Origin: Ramlibacter sp. | GTDB taxonomy: Bacteria; Pseudomonadota; Gammaproteobacteria; Burkholderiales; Burkholderiaceae | Assembly (NCBI GenBank): GCA_014376915.1 | Contig: JACMQP010000236.1 | Location: 1-39,957, forward strand | DNA length: 39,957 nucleotides | Direction of reading: 5' to 3' | Shown here: positions 24,413 through 33,516 of the stretch, in pieces | Numbering within the stretch: the first letter of the stretch is position 1 | How the letters are laid out: each line of letters begins with the position of its first letter | Translations under genes and position numbers: made by a program | The notes under the pieces: generated by a model | Seen by the model: the letters and a program-made list of their open reading frames with translations, nothing else | The model's database searches: none | Told to the model about the DNA's origin: nothing

Positions 24413-27400
24413 GTGACTCTCTCGTCTCCACCGCCCCTGCAGTTGCTCTCGAACGGCCGTTACCACGTGATGGTCACGGCCGCAGGCGGCGGATACAGCC
24501 GGTGGGACGACGTTGCGTTGACGCGTTGGCATGAAGACGCTGGCAACCGCGGCGGCGGATCACGGTGCTACCTGCGTGACCTGGCAAGCGGGCTGGTCTG
24601 GTCGACCGCGTCGCGGCCCGTGTATCAGGCCTCCTGTGAGCACCGGGCCACCTTCTCGCCGGGGCTGGCGACCCTGCACGCGCGCTGCCTGGACATCGAG
24701 ACGCTGACAGACATCACGGTCGCGCCTGAGTACGACGTCGAAATGCGCAGGCTGCGCATCACCAACCACTCATCGGAGCGCAGGACACTGTCCCTCACGA
24801 GCTATGCCGAGGTGGTCCTGGGGGCGCAGGCGGCCGACAACGCGCACCCGGCGTTCGAGAAGCTCTTCGTCGAGACCGAAGTAATGGGTCCAGCGCAGAG
24901 CCTGGTGTGTTCGCGGCGCGCACGCTCACCCGAGGAGGCCGCGTCCTCGATGTTTCACCTGCTGGTCGCGCCCGACGCCAAAGGCTTCTCGCACGAGACG
25001 GACCGCATGCGTTTCATCGGCCGCGGCCGCAGCACCGACGATCCACAGGCCCTGGACACCGACGCCGACTTGTCCGGCACTGTGGGCGCCGTGCTCGACC
25101 CGGTCGTGGCCATCCGCTGCAGCGTGAGCCTGGATCCGGGACAGACCGCGGTGATGGACTACTTCACCGGGATCGGTCCGTCTCGACAGGCCTGCGCGGC
25201 ATTGGCGACGCGATGCCGCGATCCGATGTTTGCGGACGGACTGGCGGCAAACGCGAATCGCCATGCCCGCCATGTCCTGGCGCAAGTCAATGCCACCGAG
25301 GCGGATGCGCACCTCTTCGTGCACCTGGCGGCAGCGCTCCTGGGCGCTGACGCCGCTTGGCGCGGCAAGCCCGAGGTACTTGCACGCAACCGTGTCGGGC
25401 AGCCCGGTCTGTGGGCCTTGTCCATCTCGGGCGACCTGCCCATCGTCCTGCTTCTGGTCGATCAGCTCGCACAGCTGGGTCTGGTGGGGGAGCTCGTACG
25501 CGCACACGCCTGGTGGCGCCGGATGGGGTTGGCCGCAGATCTCGTCATCCTCGTCGATGCCGTGGGCGCCGGACTTGCCGGTCTACAGGAGCAGATCGCG
25601 ACCACACTTCTTGCATCGGGCGAGGCGGGCCCGACCGACCAGCCCGGAGGCAGCTATGTGCGCGCCACCGGCGCGATGTCTGATGAGACGCGCAACCTGC
25701 TGCAGTCTTACGCACGCATCGTCGTCGACGCCAGCGCCGGGCCACTCGAGGAACAGGTCGAACAACGTCGCGGCGCGGTGGCTGCGCACTCCAGCGGTCG
25801 GCCCCAGGCTGCGCCCGCACGACAGTCGGCTGCGCGGCCACCAGCGACAGCACCCGTCCCGGATCCGCAGGCCGGGCTGCTGTTCGCCAACGGCCTCGGC
25901 GGATTCGCGCCGGACGGCGGCGAGTACGTGATCACCGTCGCGTCGGACCGGATGACGCCGCTGCCCTGGATCAATGTGCTAGCCAACCCGCAGTTCGGCA
26001 CGCTCGTCTCCGAGAGTGGAAGCGCCAGCACCTGGAGCGAGAACGCGCAGGCCTTCAGGCTGACCCCCTGGTCCAACGACCCGGTGGCCGACCCCAACAC
26101 CGAAGCGTTCTATCTCCGTGACGAGGCCAGCGGCCACTTCTGGTCGCCCACTTTGCTGCCCTGCGCTGGCGCGGGACCGTATGTGACCCGGCATGGCTTC
26201 GGCTACAGCGTCTTCGAGCATGAAGAAGAAGGCATCGCTTCTGCGCTCACGATGTTCGTGGCCATCGACGCACCGATCAAGTTCGTGGTCCTGAATTTGT
26301 GCAATCGATCGGGCCGCGCCCGCCGGCTCTCGGCCACGGGCTATCTCGAATGGGTGCTCGGCGACGAGCGGGCGAAGACGGCGATGCACGTGGGCACGGC
26401 ACGTGAGGCCGACGGCGGAGCGCTGTTTGCCAACAACCTCACGAACACGGATTTCGAAGGGCGCACGGCCTTCTTCGATGTCGATGCGCTCGCCGGTGAC
26501 TCCGTCAGCGCCTGCGGTGATCGCCAGGAATTCCTCGGGCCCGAGGGCAGCCTGCGCTGGCCCGCTGCGATGGGCGCGATACGGCTTCCCGGCGCTGTTG
26601 GCTTTGCGCTCGACCCCTGCGCCGCCCTGCGTGTCCACTTCGACCTGCAAGAAGGGAAGTCGCGGGAGATCGTCTTTCGCGTCGGCGCAGGAACTACGCC
26701 CGAGGCAGCACGCGAATTGGTGGGACGCTGGCGGGGAAACGCCCCCGCCCAAGAGGCCCTGGCGGCCGTGAAAGCGCACTGGACTCGCACCCTTGGCGCC
26801 GTGCAGGTCCGCACACCGGACAGATCCTTCGACCTGCTGGCCAACGGCTGGCTGACGTACCAGACGCTGGCCTGCCGGCTGTGGGCGCGCAACGCCCTCT
26901 ACCAGTCGAGCGGCGCCTTCGGCTTTCGCGATCAACTGCAGGACGTGATGTCGCTCGTGCACGCCGCGCCTTCGCTGGTGCGCGAGCACCTGTTGCGCTG
27001 CGCATCGCGGCAGTTCGTTGAAGGCGACGTGCAGCATTGGTGGCACCCACCGTCCGGGCGCGGCGTTCGCACGCGCTGTTCCGACGACTACCTGTGGCTG
27101 CCGCTGGCGACCTGCCGCTATGTCGAAATGACCGGTGATGCAGGCGTGCTCGATGAGCACGTGAACTTCCTCGATGGCAGCGCGCTGAAGGAGGGCCAGG
27201 CGTCTTGCTACGAACTGCCGACGCCGACCGCCGGCGCGCACAGCCTGTACGCGCATTGCACGCGTGCCATCGAGCACGGCCTGCGTTTCGGTGAGCATGG
27301 ATTGCCGCTGATGGGCACCGGCGACTGGAACGACGGCATGAACCTCGTGGGTGCTGGCGGCCGCGGCGAAAGTGTCTGGCTCGGCTTCTTCCTGCGCACG

Positions 27401-28312
27401 GTGCTGGCGCAGTTTGCTGGCTTGGCACGGCAGCGCGGCGACACGCCGTTCGCCGAGCGCTGCGGCGCCGAGTCGGCGCGGCTGAAGGCGGCCATCGAGC
27501 ACAGCGCCTGGGATGGCGCTTGGTACCGCCGCGGCTGGTTCGATGACGGCTCTCCGCTGGGCACCTCAGCCAACACCGAATGCCGCATCGATTCGATCGC
27601 GCAGAGCTGGTCGGTGCTGTGCGGCGGCGGGGACCCCGAACGCATGCGCCAGGCGATGGAATCTCTCGACACCCATCTCGTGCATCGCGACTCGGCCCTC
27701 GTGCAACTGCTCGATCCACCGTTCGACCGCTCGGATCCCAGCCCGGGCTATATCCAAGGTTACGTGTCCGGCGTGCGCGAGAACGGCGGCCAGTACACCC
27801 ACGCCGCCGTGTGGGCCGCGATGGCATTTGCCGCATTGGGCGACGCGCGACGCGCGTGGGAGCTGTTCACGATGCTCGACCCCATCCGCCATGCGGATTT
27901 CGCGTCGGCCATCGCGCTCTACAAGGTCGAGCCCTACGTGATCGCGTCCGACGTGTATGCCTTGCCACCCCACTCCGGGCGCGGCGGCTGGACCTGGTAC
28001 ACGGGGTCGGCCGGATGGATGCTGCGCTTCATGCTCGAGTCGGTGCTCGGCCTGCGCGTTGAAGCAGACCAGTTGCGCATGACCCCGTGCTGCCCCGAGG
28101 ACTGGTCTTCCTTCGAGTTGAACTATCGCTGGCGCGACACCCTCTATCGAATCGAGGTGCATCCGTCCTGCCCTAACGTCCCGGATTCGGGATGGTCGCT
28201 GGATGGGGTCGTTTGCGCCGCCTCCGCCATCACCCTGGTCGATGACCGCCGCGAGCATGCGGTTGTCGTGCGGCTCCAACGACAAGGAGCATCGATATGC
28301 AGATCGGCATGA
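24413..28312 (+). CDS. GH94 glycoside phosphorylase, NdvB C-terminal-half type (probable beta-1,2-oligoglucan phosphorylase)
   Basis: This 1299-residue soluble protein has two GT36-type beta-supersandwich domains (about residues 10-250 and 495-760) and an (alpha/alpha)6 catalytic domain (about 800-1215), with the GH94 motif GTGDWNDGMN near residues 969-978. The general acid is expected to be one of its Asp residues. GH94 enzymes cleave beta-glucosides with phosphate, releasing glucose 1-phosphate. The domain order matches the C-terminal half of cyclic beta-1,2-glucan synthase, but the membrane GT84 and glycoamylase modules are absent. That leaves a stand-alone enzyme like 1,2-beta-oligoglucan phosphorylase. 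The substrate is therefore inferred; cellodextrin or laminari-oligosaccharides remain possible. A linker near 450-490 is Ala/Pro-rich. The start is a GTG, and its last 16 bases overlap the gnd remnant. There is no signal peptide. Confidence 0.85.
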   Translation: MTLSSPPPLQLLSNGRYHVMVTAAGGGYSRWDDVALTRWHEDAGNRGGGSRCYLRDLASGLVWSTASRPVYQASCEHRATFSPGLATLHARCLDIETLTDITVAPEYDVEMRRLRITNHSSERRTLSLTSYAEVVLGAQAADNAHPAFEKLFVETEVMGPAQSLVCSRRARSPEEAASSMFHLLVAPDAKGFSHETDRMRFIGRGRSTDDPQALDTDADLSGTVGAVLDPVVAIRCSVSLDPGQTAVMDYFTGIGPSRQACAALATRCRDPMFADGLAANANRHARHVLAQVNATEADAHLFVHLAAALLGADAAWRGKPEVLARNRVGQPGLWALSISGDLPIVLLLVDQLAQLGLVGELVRAHAWWRRMGLAADLVILVDAVGAGLAGLQEQIATTLLASGEAGPTDQPGGSYVRATGAMSDETRNLLQSYARIVVDASAGPLEEQVEQRRGAVAAHSSGRPQAAPARQSAARPPATAPVPDPQAGLLFANGLGGFAPDGGEYVITVASDRMTPLPWINVLANPQFGTLVSESGSASTWSENAQAFRLTPWSNDPVADPNTEAFYLRDEASGHFWSPTLLPCAGAGPYVTRHGFGYSVFEHEEEGIASALTMFVAIDAPIKFVVLNLCNRSGRARRLSATGYLEWVLGDERAKTAMHVGTAREADGGALFANNLTNTDFEGRTAFFDVDALAGDSVSACGDRQEFLGPEGSLRWPAAMGAIRLPGAVGFALDPCAALRVHFDLQEGKSREIVFRVGAGTTPEAARELVGRWRGNAPAQEALAAVKAHWTRTLGAVQVRTPDRSFDLLANGWLTYQTLACRLWARNALYQSSGAFGFRDQLQDVMSLVHAAPSLVREHLLRCASRQFVEGDVQHWWHPPSGRGVRTRCSDDYLWLPLATCRYVEMTGDAGVLDEHVNFLDGSALKEGQASCYELPTPTAGAHSLYAHCTRAIEHGLRFGEHGLPLMGTGDWNDGMNLVGAGGRGESVWLGFFLRTVLAQFAGLARQRGDTPFAERCGAESARLKAAIEHSAWDGAWYRRGWFDDGSPLGTSANTECRIDSIAQSWSVLCGGGDPERMRQAMESLDTHLVHRDSALVQLLDPPFDRSDPSPGYIQGYVSGVRENGGQYTHAAVWAAMAFAALGDARRAWELFTMLDPIRHADFASAIALYKVEPYVIASDVYALPPHSGRGGWTWYTGSAGWMLRFMLESVLGLRVEADQLRMTPCCPEDWSSFELNYRWRDTLYRIEVHPSCPNVPDSGWSLDGVVCAASAITLVDDRREHAVVVRLQRQGASICRSA

Positions 28313-28695
28313 TCGGCCTGGGCCGCATGGGCGCCAACATGGTGACCCGCCTCTTCCGCGGCCATCATGATTGTGTGGTCCATGACCGGTCCCCCGAGGG
28401 CATCGCCCACCTCGTCGCGATGGGCGCAACGGGAGCTGCGTCCTTGCGGCAGTTAGTCGATGCCTTGAAGACGCCTCCCGCGGTTTGGCTGATGGTGCCC
28501 GCGGCAGCCGTCGATGCACTTCTCGAACAACTGACTCCGTTGCTGAAGCCCGGCGACATCCCGTGCTGGTCAAGCACCCACCCGTCCACACCTATGCGCC
28601 GGGCTCGTGGGGTCCGCCCGCCGCGAACCATTTCATTGCCGCCGATGGCGGCTGGCGCAATCCCGAACCCGCTTGAACGGAAGACTTCCTCATGA
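28297..28695 (+). pseudogene. 6-phosphogluconate dehydrogenase 5' fragment fused to a glucose-6-phosphate dehydrogenase 3' fragment
   Basis: With a good AAGGAG site, the ATG at 28297 opens a normal gnd-type start (MQIGMIGLGRMGANMVTRLF, NAD(P)-binding fold) and stays in frame to LLKPGDI at about 28560. There a full enzyme would continue with the substrate-binding IDGGNS motif. Instead the sequence changes. In a second frame, about 28563-28676, it reads VLVKHPPVHTYAPGSWGPPA and onward to a TGA at 28674-28676, which is the C-terminus of glucose-6-phosphate dehydrogenase (zwf). The gnd frame runs on to 28695 with nonsense residues and overlaps the transaldolase start. This is an internal operon deletion joining two neighbouring genes; neither enzyme can be functional. 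Confidence 0.82.
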
Positions 28696-29777
28696 ACGCA
28701 ACACAGTCACTTCACGAACTCGGCCAGAGCCTCTGGCTCGACAACATCACACGCACGCTGTTGCGCAGCGGCACGCTGGCGCGCTACATCCGCGAGTTGT
28801 CGGTGACAGGGCTGACATCGAACCCGACCATCTTCGAACACGCCATCGGCGCCGGCGACAGCTACGACGCCAGCATCCAGGTGCTGGCCGACGCAGGTCT
28901 GGCCGGCGAAGACCTGTTCTTCGAACTCGCCCTCGAAGACCTCACGGAGGCCGCCGACCTGTTCAGACCGGCGTACGACACCAGCCACGGGGTGGACGGT
29001 TATGTCTCGCTCGAAGTCTCGCCGCTGCTGGCCGACAACGCGGCCCATACCATCCAGGCCGCGAACCGGCTGTTTCGCAAAGCGGACAAGCCCAACCTGT
29101 TCATCAAGATTCCCGGCACGCCCCAGGGCCTCGAGGCCATCGAGCAGGTCATCTTCGATGGCGTGCCGGTCAACGTCACGCTGCTGTTCTCGCGCGAACA
29201 GGTGTTGGCTGCGGCCGAAGCCTACCTGCGCGGCCTGGAACGCCGGCTGGCGGCCGGTCTCGACCTTGAGGTGGCGTCGGTGCTGTCGCTCTTCGTCAGC
29301 CGCTGGGACGTGGGGGTGAAGCAGGAGGTCTCGTCGCCCTTCCACAACCGCCTGGGCATCGCCATGGCCATGCGCACCTACAAGGCGCACTGTGAACTGT
29401 TGCAGTCCGAGCGCTGGCAACGCCTGGCGGCCGCCGGCGCGCGTCCACAACGCCTGCTGTGGGCCAGCACCGGCACCAAGGACCCCGCGGCGCCCGACAC
29501 CTTGTACGTCCAGGCCCTGGCTGCTCCCGACACGATCAACACCTTGCCGGAGAAGACCCTGCTGGCCTTTGCCGACCACGGCCGGGTTGAGCGGCCGCTG
29601 CCTGCCGACGGCGGCTACGCCGAGGCCGTGATCAAGGAATTCAGGCGCGAGGGCGTCGACGACGACGCATTGGCTGCGCGCCTGCAGCGTGAAGGGGTCG
29701 AGGCCTTCGCCATCTCGTGGCACGCCCTGCTGACGCGCATTCGCGAGAAGTGCGCGGCACCGGCTGGGCACACATGA
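28692..29777 (+). CDS. tal: Transaldolase
   Basis: The 361-residue enzyme is the longer bacterial transaldolase type. [16 protein letters not shown] near residue 37 and the Schiff-base Lys139 in LFIKIPGT are the key signatures, followed by [11 protein letters not shown] and the C-terminal [11 protein letters not shown]. It transfers a dihydroxyacetone unit between sugar phosphates in the non-oxidative pentose phosphate pathway, linking fructose 6-phosphate and erythrose 4-phosphate to sedoheptulose 7-phosphate and glyceraldehyde 3-phosphate. The ATG lies 15 bases after the stop of the zwf remnant and has a GGAAG site. Its stop overlaps the isomerase ATG (ATGA). Confidence 0.95.
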   Translation: MNATQSLHELGQSLWLDNITRTLLRSGTLARYIRELSVTGLTSNPTIFEHAIGAGDSYDASIQVLADAGLAGEDLFFELALEDLTEAADLFRPAYDTSHGVDGYVSLEVSPLLADNAAHTIQAANRLFRKADKPNLFIKIPGTPQGLEAIEQVIFDGVPVNVTLLFSREQVLAAAEAYLRGLERRLAAGLDLEVASVLSLFVSRWDVGVKQEVSSPFHNRLGIAMAMRTYKAHCELLQSERWQRLAAAGARPQRLLWASTGTKDPAAPDTLYVQALAAPDTINTLPEKTLLAFADHGRVERPLPADGGYAEAVIKEFRREGVDDDALAARLQREGVEAFAISWHALLTRIREKCAAPAGHT

Positions 29778-31435
29778 ATGACATGCAGCCAGCCAGCACG
29801 CGACCTGCGTGGCAGGCGTTGGTGTCGCACCATGCGCACATCGGCAGCAAGCACCTGCGCGAGCTGTTTGCCGCCGACCCGGAGCGAGGCACACGCTGGA
29901 CCGTCAGTGCCGCCGGCTTCTACCTGGACTACTCGAAAAACCGCATCGACGACGAGACGGTCGCGCTGCTGGCGGCGCTGGCACGCCACTGCGGCCTGCA
30001 GGAGCGCATCGACGCGATGTTTAGCGGCGAGGTGATCAACACGACCGAACAGCGCGCGGTGCTGCACACGGCGCTGCGTGCACCGCCCAGCGAGCGGCTG
30101 TGGGTCGACGGCGTCGATGTCGTCCGCGAGGTGCACTCGGTGCTGGCCCGCATGGCCGCCTTCAGCGAGCAGGTCCGCAGCGGCGCCTGGCGTGGCCACA
30201 CGGGTCGGCCGATCCGCCACGTGATCAACATCGGTATCGGCGGTTCCGACCTCGGCCCGGTGATGGCGCATGAGGCCTTGAGGCACTACAGCCAGCGTGA
30301 CCTGGACCTGAGGTTCGTGTCCAACGTCGACGGCACCGCGCTGGCCGAGGCCACGCGGGGCCTGGATGCGGCCCAGACGCTGTTCATCGTCTGCTCCAAG
30401 AGCTTCGGCACGCTGGAGACCCTGACCAACGCGCGGGCCGCGCGCGCCTGGAGCCTGCGCCAGCTGCGTGAAGAAGCCGCGGTCGCGCGTCACTTCGTCG
30501 CCGTCTCGACGAGCGCCGAGCCGACCACCGCCTTCGGCATTGCGCCCGAGCAGATGTTCCCGTTGTGGGACTGGGTGGGGGGCCGCTACTCTCTGCCGTC
30601 GGCCATCGGCCTGTCGACCATGATCGCCATCGGCCCCCATCGTTTTGGCGACATGCTCGCCGGCATGCGAGCGATGGACGAGCACTTCCGCCAGGCGCCG
30701 ATCGAACGCAACATGCCGGCGCTGATGGGAATGCTGGCGATATGGAACAACAACTTCCTCGGCGCCGCGACGCAGGCAGTGTTGCCCTACGAGCAATACC
30801 TGTCGCGCTTTCCTGCCTATCTTCAGCAGTTGACGATGGAAAGCAACGGCAAGAGCGTCACGCGCGACGGTCAGCCCGTGGGTTGCGAGACATCTCCGAT
30901 CGTCTGGGGCGAGCCGGGCACCAACGGTCAGCATTCCTTCCACCAGTTGCTGCACCAAGGCACGCGCTTGGTGCCGTGCGACTTCATCGGTTTCGGCCAG
31001 AGCCTGAACCCAATGGGCGAGAAAGGGGCTCGTGCCGACGGCCAGCACGACCTGCTGATGGCCAACCTGGTCGCGCAGGCCGAAGCCTTGGCCTTCGGCA
31101 AGACGGCCGACGAGGTCCGCGCCGAGGGCGTGCCCGAGGCCCTGGTGCCGCACCGCATGTTCGCAGGCAACCGGCCCAGCAACACGTTGCTGGCGCGCCA
31201 GCTGACACCGCACACGCTGGGCGCGCTGGTGGCGCTGTACGAGCACAGTGTCTTCACGCAAGGCGTGATCTGGGGGATCGACTCCTTCGACCAGTGGGGT
31301 GTCGAGCTGGGCAAAGTCCTGGCCGAGAAGACAGCGGCCGAACTGGCCGACCGCGAACCCGCGGCCACGACCCACGACAGCTCGACCCACGCGCTCATCC
31401 AGCGCTACCGCCAATTGCGGGAGGAACGCACGTGA
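29774..31435 (+). CDS. pgi: Glucose-6-phosphate isomerase
   Basis: A 553-residue phosphoglucose isomerase with both family signatures: [14 protein letters not shown] near residue 266 and [18 protein letters not shown] near residue 379, carrying the catalytic Glu. The phosphate-binding GIGGSDLGP loop is near residue 155. It interconverts glucose 6-phosphate and fructose 6-phosphate. Here it would feed product of the phosphoglucomutase into phosphoketolase or transaldolase. The start is the ATG that overlaps the transaldolase stop. Its own stop overlaps the transketolase GTG (GTGA). Signature 1 has Pro where Trp is common (YSLPSAIG), a minor variation. Confidence 0.95.
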   Translation: MNDMQPASTRPAWQALVSHHAHIGSKHLRELFAADPERGTRWTVSAAGFYLDYSKNRIDDETVALLAALARHCGLQERIDAMFSGEVINTTEQRAVLHTALRAPPSERLWVDGVDVVREVHSVLARMAAFSEQVRSGAWRGHTGRPIRHVINIGIGGSDLGPVMAHEALRHYSQRDLDLRFVSNVDGTALAEATRGLDAAQTLFIVCSKSFGTLETLTNARAARAWSLRQLREEAAVARHFVAVSTSAEPTTAFGIAPEQMFPLWDWVGGRYSLPSAIGLSTMIAIGPHRFGDMLAGMRAMDEHFRQAPIERNMPALMGMLAIWNNNFLGAATQAVLPYEQYLSRFPAYLQQLTMESNGKSVTRDGQPVGCETSPIVWGEPGTNGQHSFHQLLHQGTRLVPCDFIGFGQSLNPMGEKGARADGQHDLLMANLVAQAEALAFGKTADEVRAEGVPEALVPHRMFAGNRPSNTLLARQLTPHTLGALVALYEHSVFTQGVIWGIDSFDQWGVELGKVLAEKTAAELADREPAATTHDSSTHALIQRYRQLREERT

Positions 31436-33516
31436 CTGCCCAAGAAATGCAGGACCTTGACAAGCGCTGCATCAACACGCTGCGCACACTGGCCATCGAC
31501 CAGGTGCAGAAGGCGAACTCCGGCCATCCGGGCACACCGATGGGCGCGGCGCCCACCGTCTATTGCCTGTGGCAGCGCTTCATGCGCTTCGACCCCGAAG
31601 ACGCTGCGTGGCCCGACCGCGATCGCTTCGTGCTGTCGGTGGGCCATGCGTCGGCGCTGCTGTACGGGCTGCTGCATTTGTGCGGCGTCAGGGCCGCGAC
31701 AAGCCTGGACCGCACGCGCGAAGGCGTGGCGGTATCGATGGCCGACCTGCAGAGCTTTCGCCAGGCCGGCAGCCGCTGCACCGGGCACCCCGAACACGGC
31801 TGGACCACCGGCGTCGAAACCACCACCGGCCCGCTCGGCCAGGGCGTGGCCACCAGCGTCGGCATGGCCATCGCGCAGGCTTGGGCTGCGGCCACCTACA
31901 ACCGACCCGGCTTCATGCTGTTCGATCACCGCGTGTTCGCGCTGGCCGGCGACGGCGACATGATGGAAGGTCTGAGCGCCGAAGCGGCGTCACTCGCCGG
32001 CCACCTCAAGCTCGGCCGGCTGTGCTGGATCTACGACTGCAACCAGATCAGCATCGAAGGCCCGACCGCCATCACCTTCACCGAGAACGTCGGCGCGCGC
32101 TTCAAGGCCTGCGGCTGGCAGGTGCTGCAGGTGGCCGATGCCAACGACATCGAAGCCACGGCCCTGGCCCTGCGGACCTTCGAAGGCACGCCCGACCGCC
32201 CGACGCTCATCATCGTGCACAGCCACATCGGCTATGGCGCGCCGCACAAGCAGGACACCGCGGCGGCCCACGGCGAGCCACTGGGCGTTGAAGAAGCGCG
32301 TGGCGCCAAGCAGTTCTACGGCTTCGACCCCGACGCGGATTTCGCCGTGCCCGATGGCGTGCGCGAACACTTCAGCGCGCAGTTCGGCCTGCGCGGCGCC
32401 AGCGCGCACGAAGCCTGGCGTGCCCGCTTTGCCGCCTACCGGGTGAAATACCCCGACCTGGCGGCACAGATCGACCAGATTCAGCAGCGCAGTTTGCCCG
32501 CCGACTGGGACGCCGCGCTGCCGAACTTCGAGCCCGACGCCAAGGGCCTGGCCACGCGCGACGCCTCGGGCAAGGTGCTCAACGCGATCGCCGCTCACGT
32601 GCCTTGGCTGTTGGGTGGTGCGGCCGACCTGGCGCCGTCAACCAAGACCACACTCACCTTCGACTTCGCCGGCGCCTTCGAGCCCGCGTCGCACGCCGGC
32701 CGCAACTTCCACTTCGGCGTCCGCGAGCATGCGATGTGCGCCGCCGCCAGCGGCATGGCGCTGTCCGGCCTGCGCGCCTACGCTGCCAGCTTCTTCGTCT
32801 TCACCGACTACGCCCGAGGTGCGATCCGGCTGGCCGCGATGATGGGTTTGCCGGTGATCTTTGTGTGGACGCACGACTCGATCGCGATGGGCGAGGACGG
32901 CCCCACCCACCAGCCTGTCGAGCAGCTGGCTTCGTTCCGCGCGATGCCCGGCATGGTGCTGCTCCGGCCAGCCGACGCCAACGAAGTCGTCGAGGCCTGG
33001 CGCGTCGTGATGACCCTGCGTGACCAGCCCGCCAGCCTGGTGCTGTCGCGCCAGGCGCTGCCCACGCTGGACCGCAGCCGCTATGCCAGTGCCCGGGGTG
33101 TCGCACGCGGCGCTTATGTACTGGCCGACGCCGAAGATGGCCAGCCCGACGTGCTGCTGCTGGCCAGCGGCAGCGAGGTGGCGCTGTGCATTGCCGCCTA
33201 CGAGCAGCTGAAGCTCGAAGGCGTCAAGGCGCGCGTGGTCAGCATGCCGTCGTGGGACCAGTTCGAACGCCAGGACGAGACCTATCGGGAACATGTGCTG
33301 CCTGAAGCGGTGAAGGCCCGGGTCTCGGTCGAAGCGGCCTCGGCGCTGGGCTGGGACCGCTATGTCGGATCGCACGGCGAGATCATCGCCATGCGCAGCT
33401 TCGGCCTGTCGGCGCCCGGCAAGGTCGTGGAAGCGCACTTTGGCTTCGATGTCGCCCATGTGCTGGCCGCGGCGCGGCGCCAGCTGAACCGACACGGCAC
33501 AGGGGGTTCAGCTTGA
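31432..33516 (+). CDS. tkt: Transketolase
   Basis: The 694-residue thiamine diphosphate enzyme has the expected N-terminal [15 protein letters not shown], the [10 protein letters not shown] cofactor motif at about residue 172, and a C-terminal pyrimidine domain with [19 protein letters not shown]. It moves two-carbon units between ketoses and aldoses in the non-oxidative pentose phosphate pathway. The start is a GTG overlapping the isomerase stop (GTGA), with GGGAGGAA upstream. An ATG 16 bases later is out of position for coupling and less likely. The stop overlaps the phosphoglucomutase TTG. Confidence 0.95.
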   Translation: MTAQEMQDLDKRCINTLRTLAIDQVQKANSGHPGTPMGAAPTVYCLWQRFMRFDPEDAAWPDRDRFVLSVGHASALLYGLLHLCGVRAATSLDRTREGVAVSMADLQSFRQAGSRCTGHPEHGWTTGVETTTGPLGQGVATSVGMAIAQAWAAATYNRPGFMLFDHRVFALAGDGDMMEGLSAEAASLAGHLKLGRLCWIYDCNQISIEGPTAITFTENVGARFKACGWQVLQVADANDIEATALALRTFEGTPDRPTLIIVHSHIGYGAPHKQDTAAAHGEPLGVEEARGAKQFYGFDPDADFAVPDGVREHFSAQFGLRGASAHEAWRARFAAYRVKYPDLAAQIDQIQQRSLPADWDAALPNFEPDAKGLATRDASGKVLNAIAAHVPWLLGGAADLAPSTKTTLTFDFAGAFEPASHAGRNFHFGVREHAMCAAASGMALSGLRAYAASFFVFTDYARGAIRLAAMMGLPVIFVWTHDSIAMGEDGPTHQPVEQLASFRAMPGMVLLRPADANEVVEAWRVVMTLRDQPASLVLSRQALPTLDRSRYASARGVARGAYVLADAEDGQPDVLLLASGSEVALCIAAYEQLKLEGVKARVVSMPSWDQFERQDETYREHVLPEAVKARVSVEAASALGWDRYVGSHGEIIAMRSFGLSAPGKVVEAHFGFDVAHVLAAARRQLNRHGTGGSA

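Noticed and set aside
25979..27502. 507-residue minus-strand frame inside the GH94 gene
   Set aside because: No start signal and no domain; the GH94 protein is well supported on the plus strand.
29615..31414. 599-residue minus-strand frame opposite glucose-6-phosphate isomerase
   Set aside because: Antisense shadow; the isomerase signatures decide the strand.
30565..31431. Extension of the transketolase frame upstream of its GTG
   Set aside because: The frame is open by chance within the isomerase gene; the translation is Arg-rich and unrelated to transketolase, and the GTGA overlap marks the real start.
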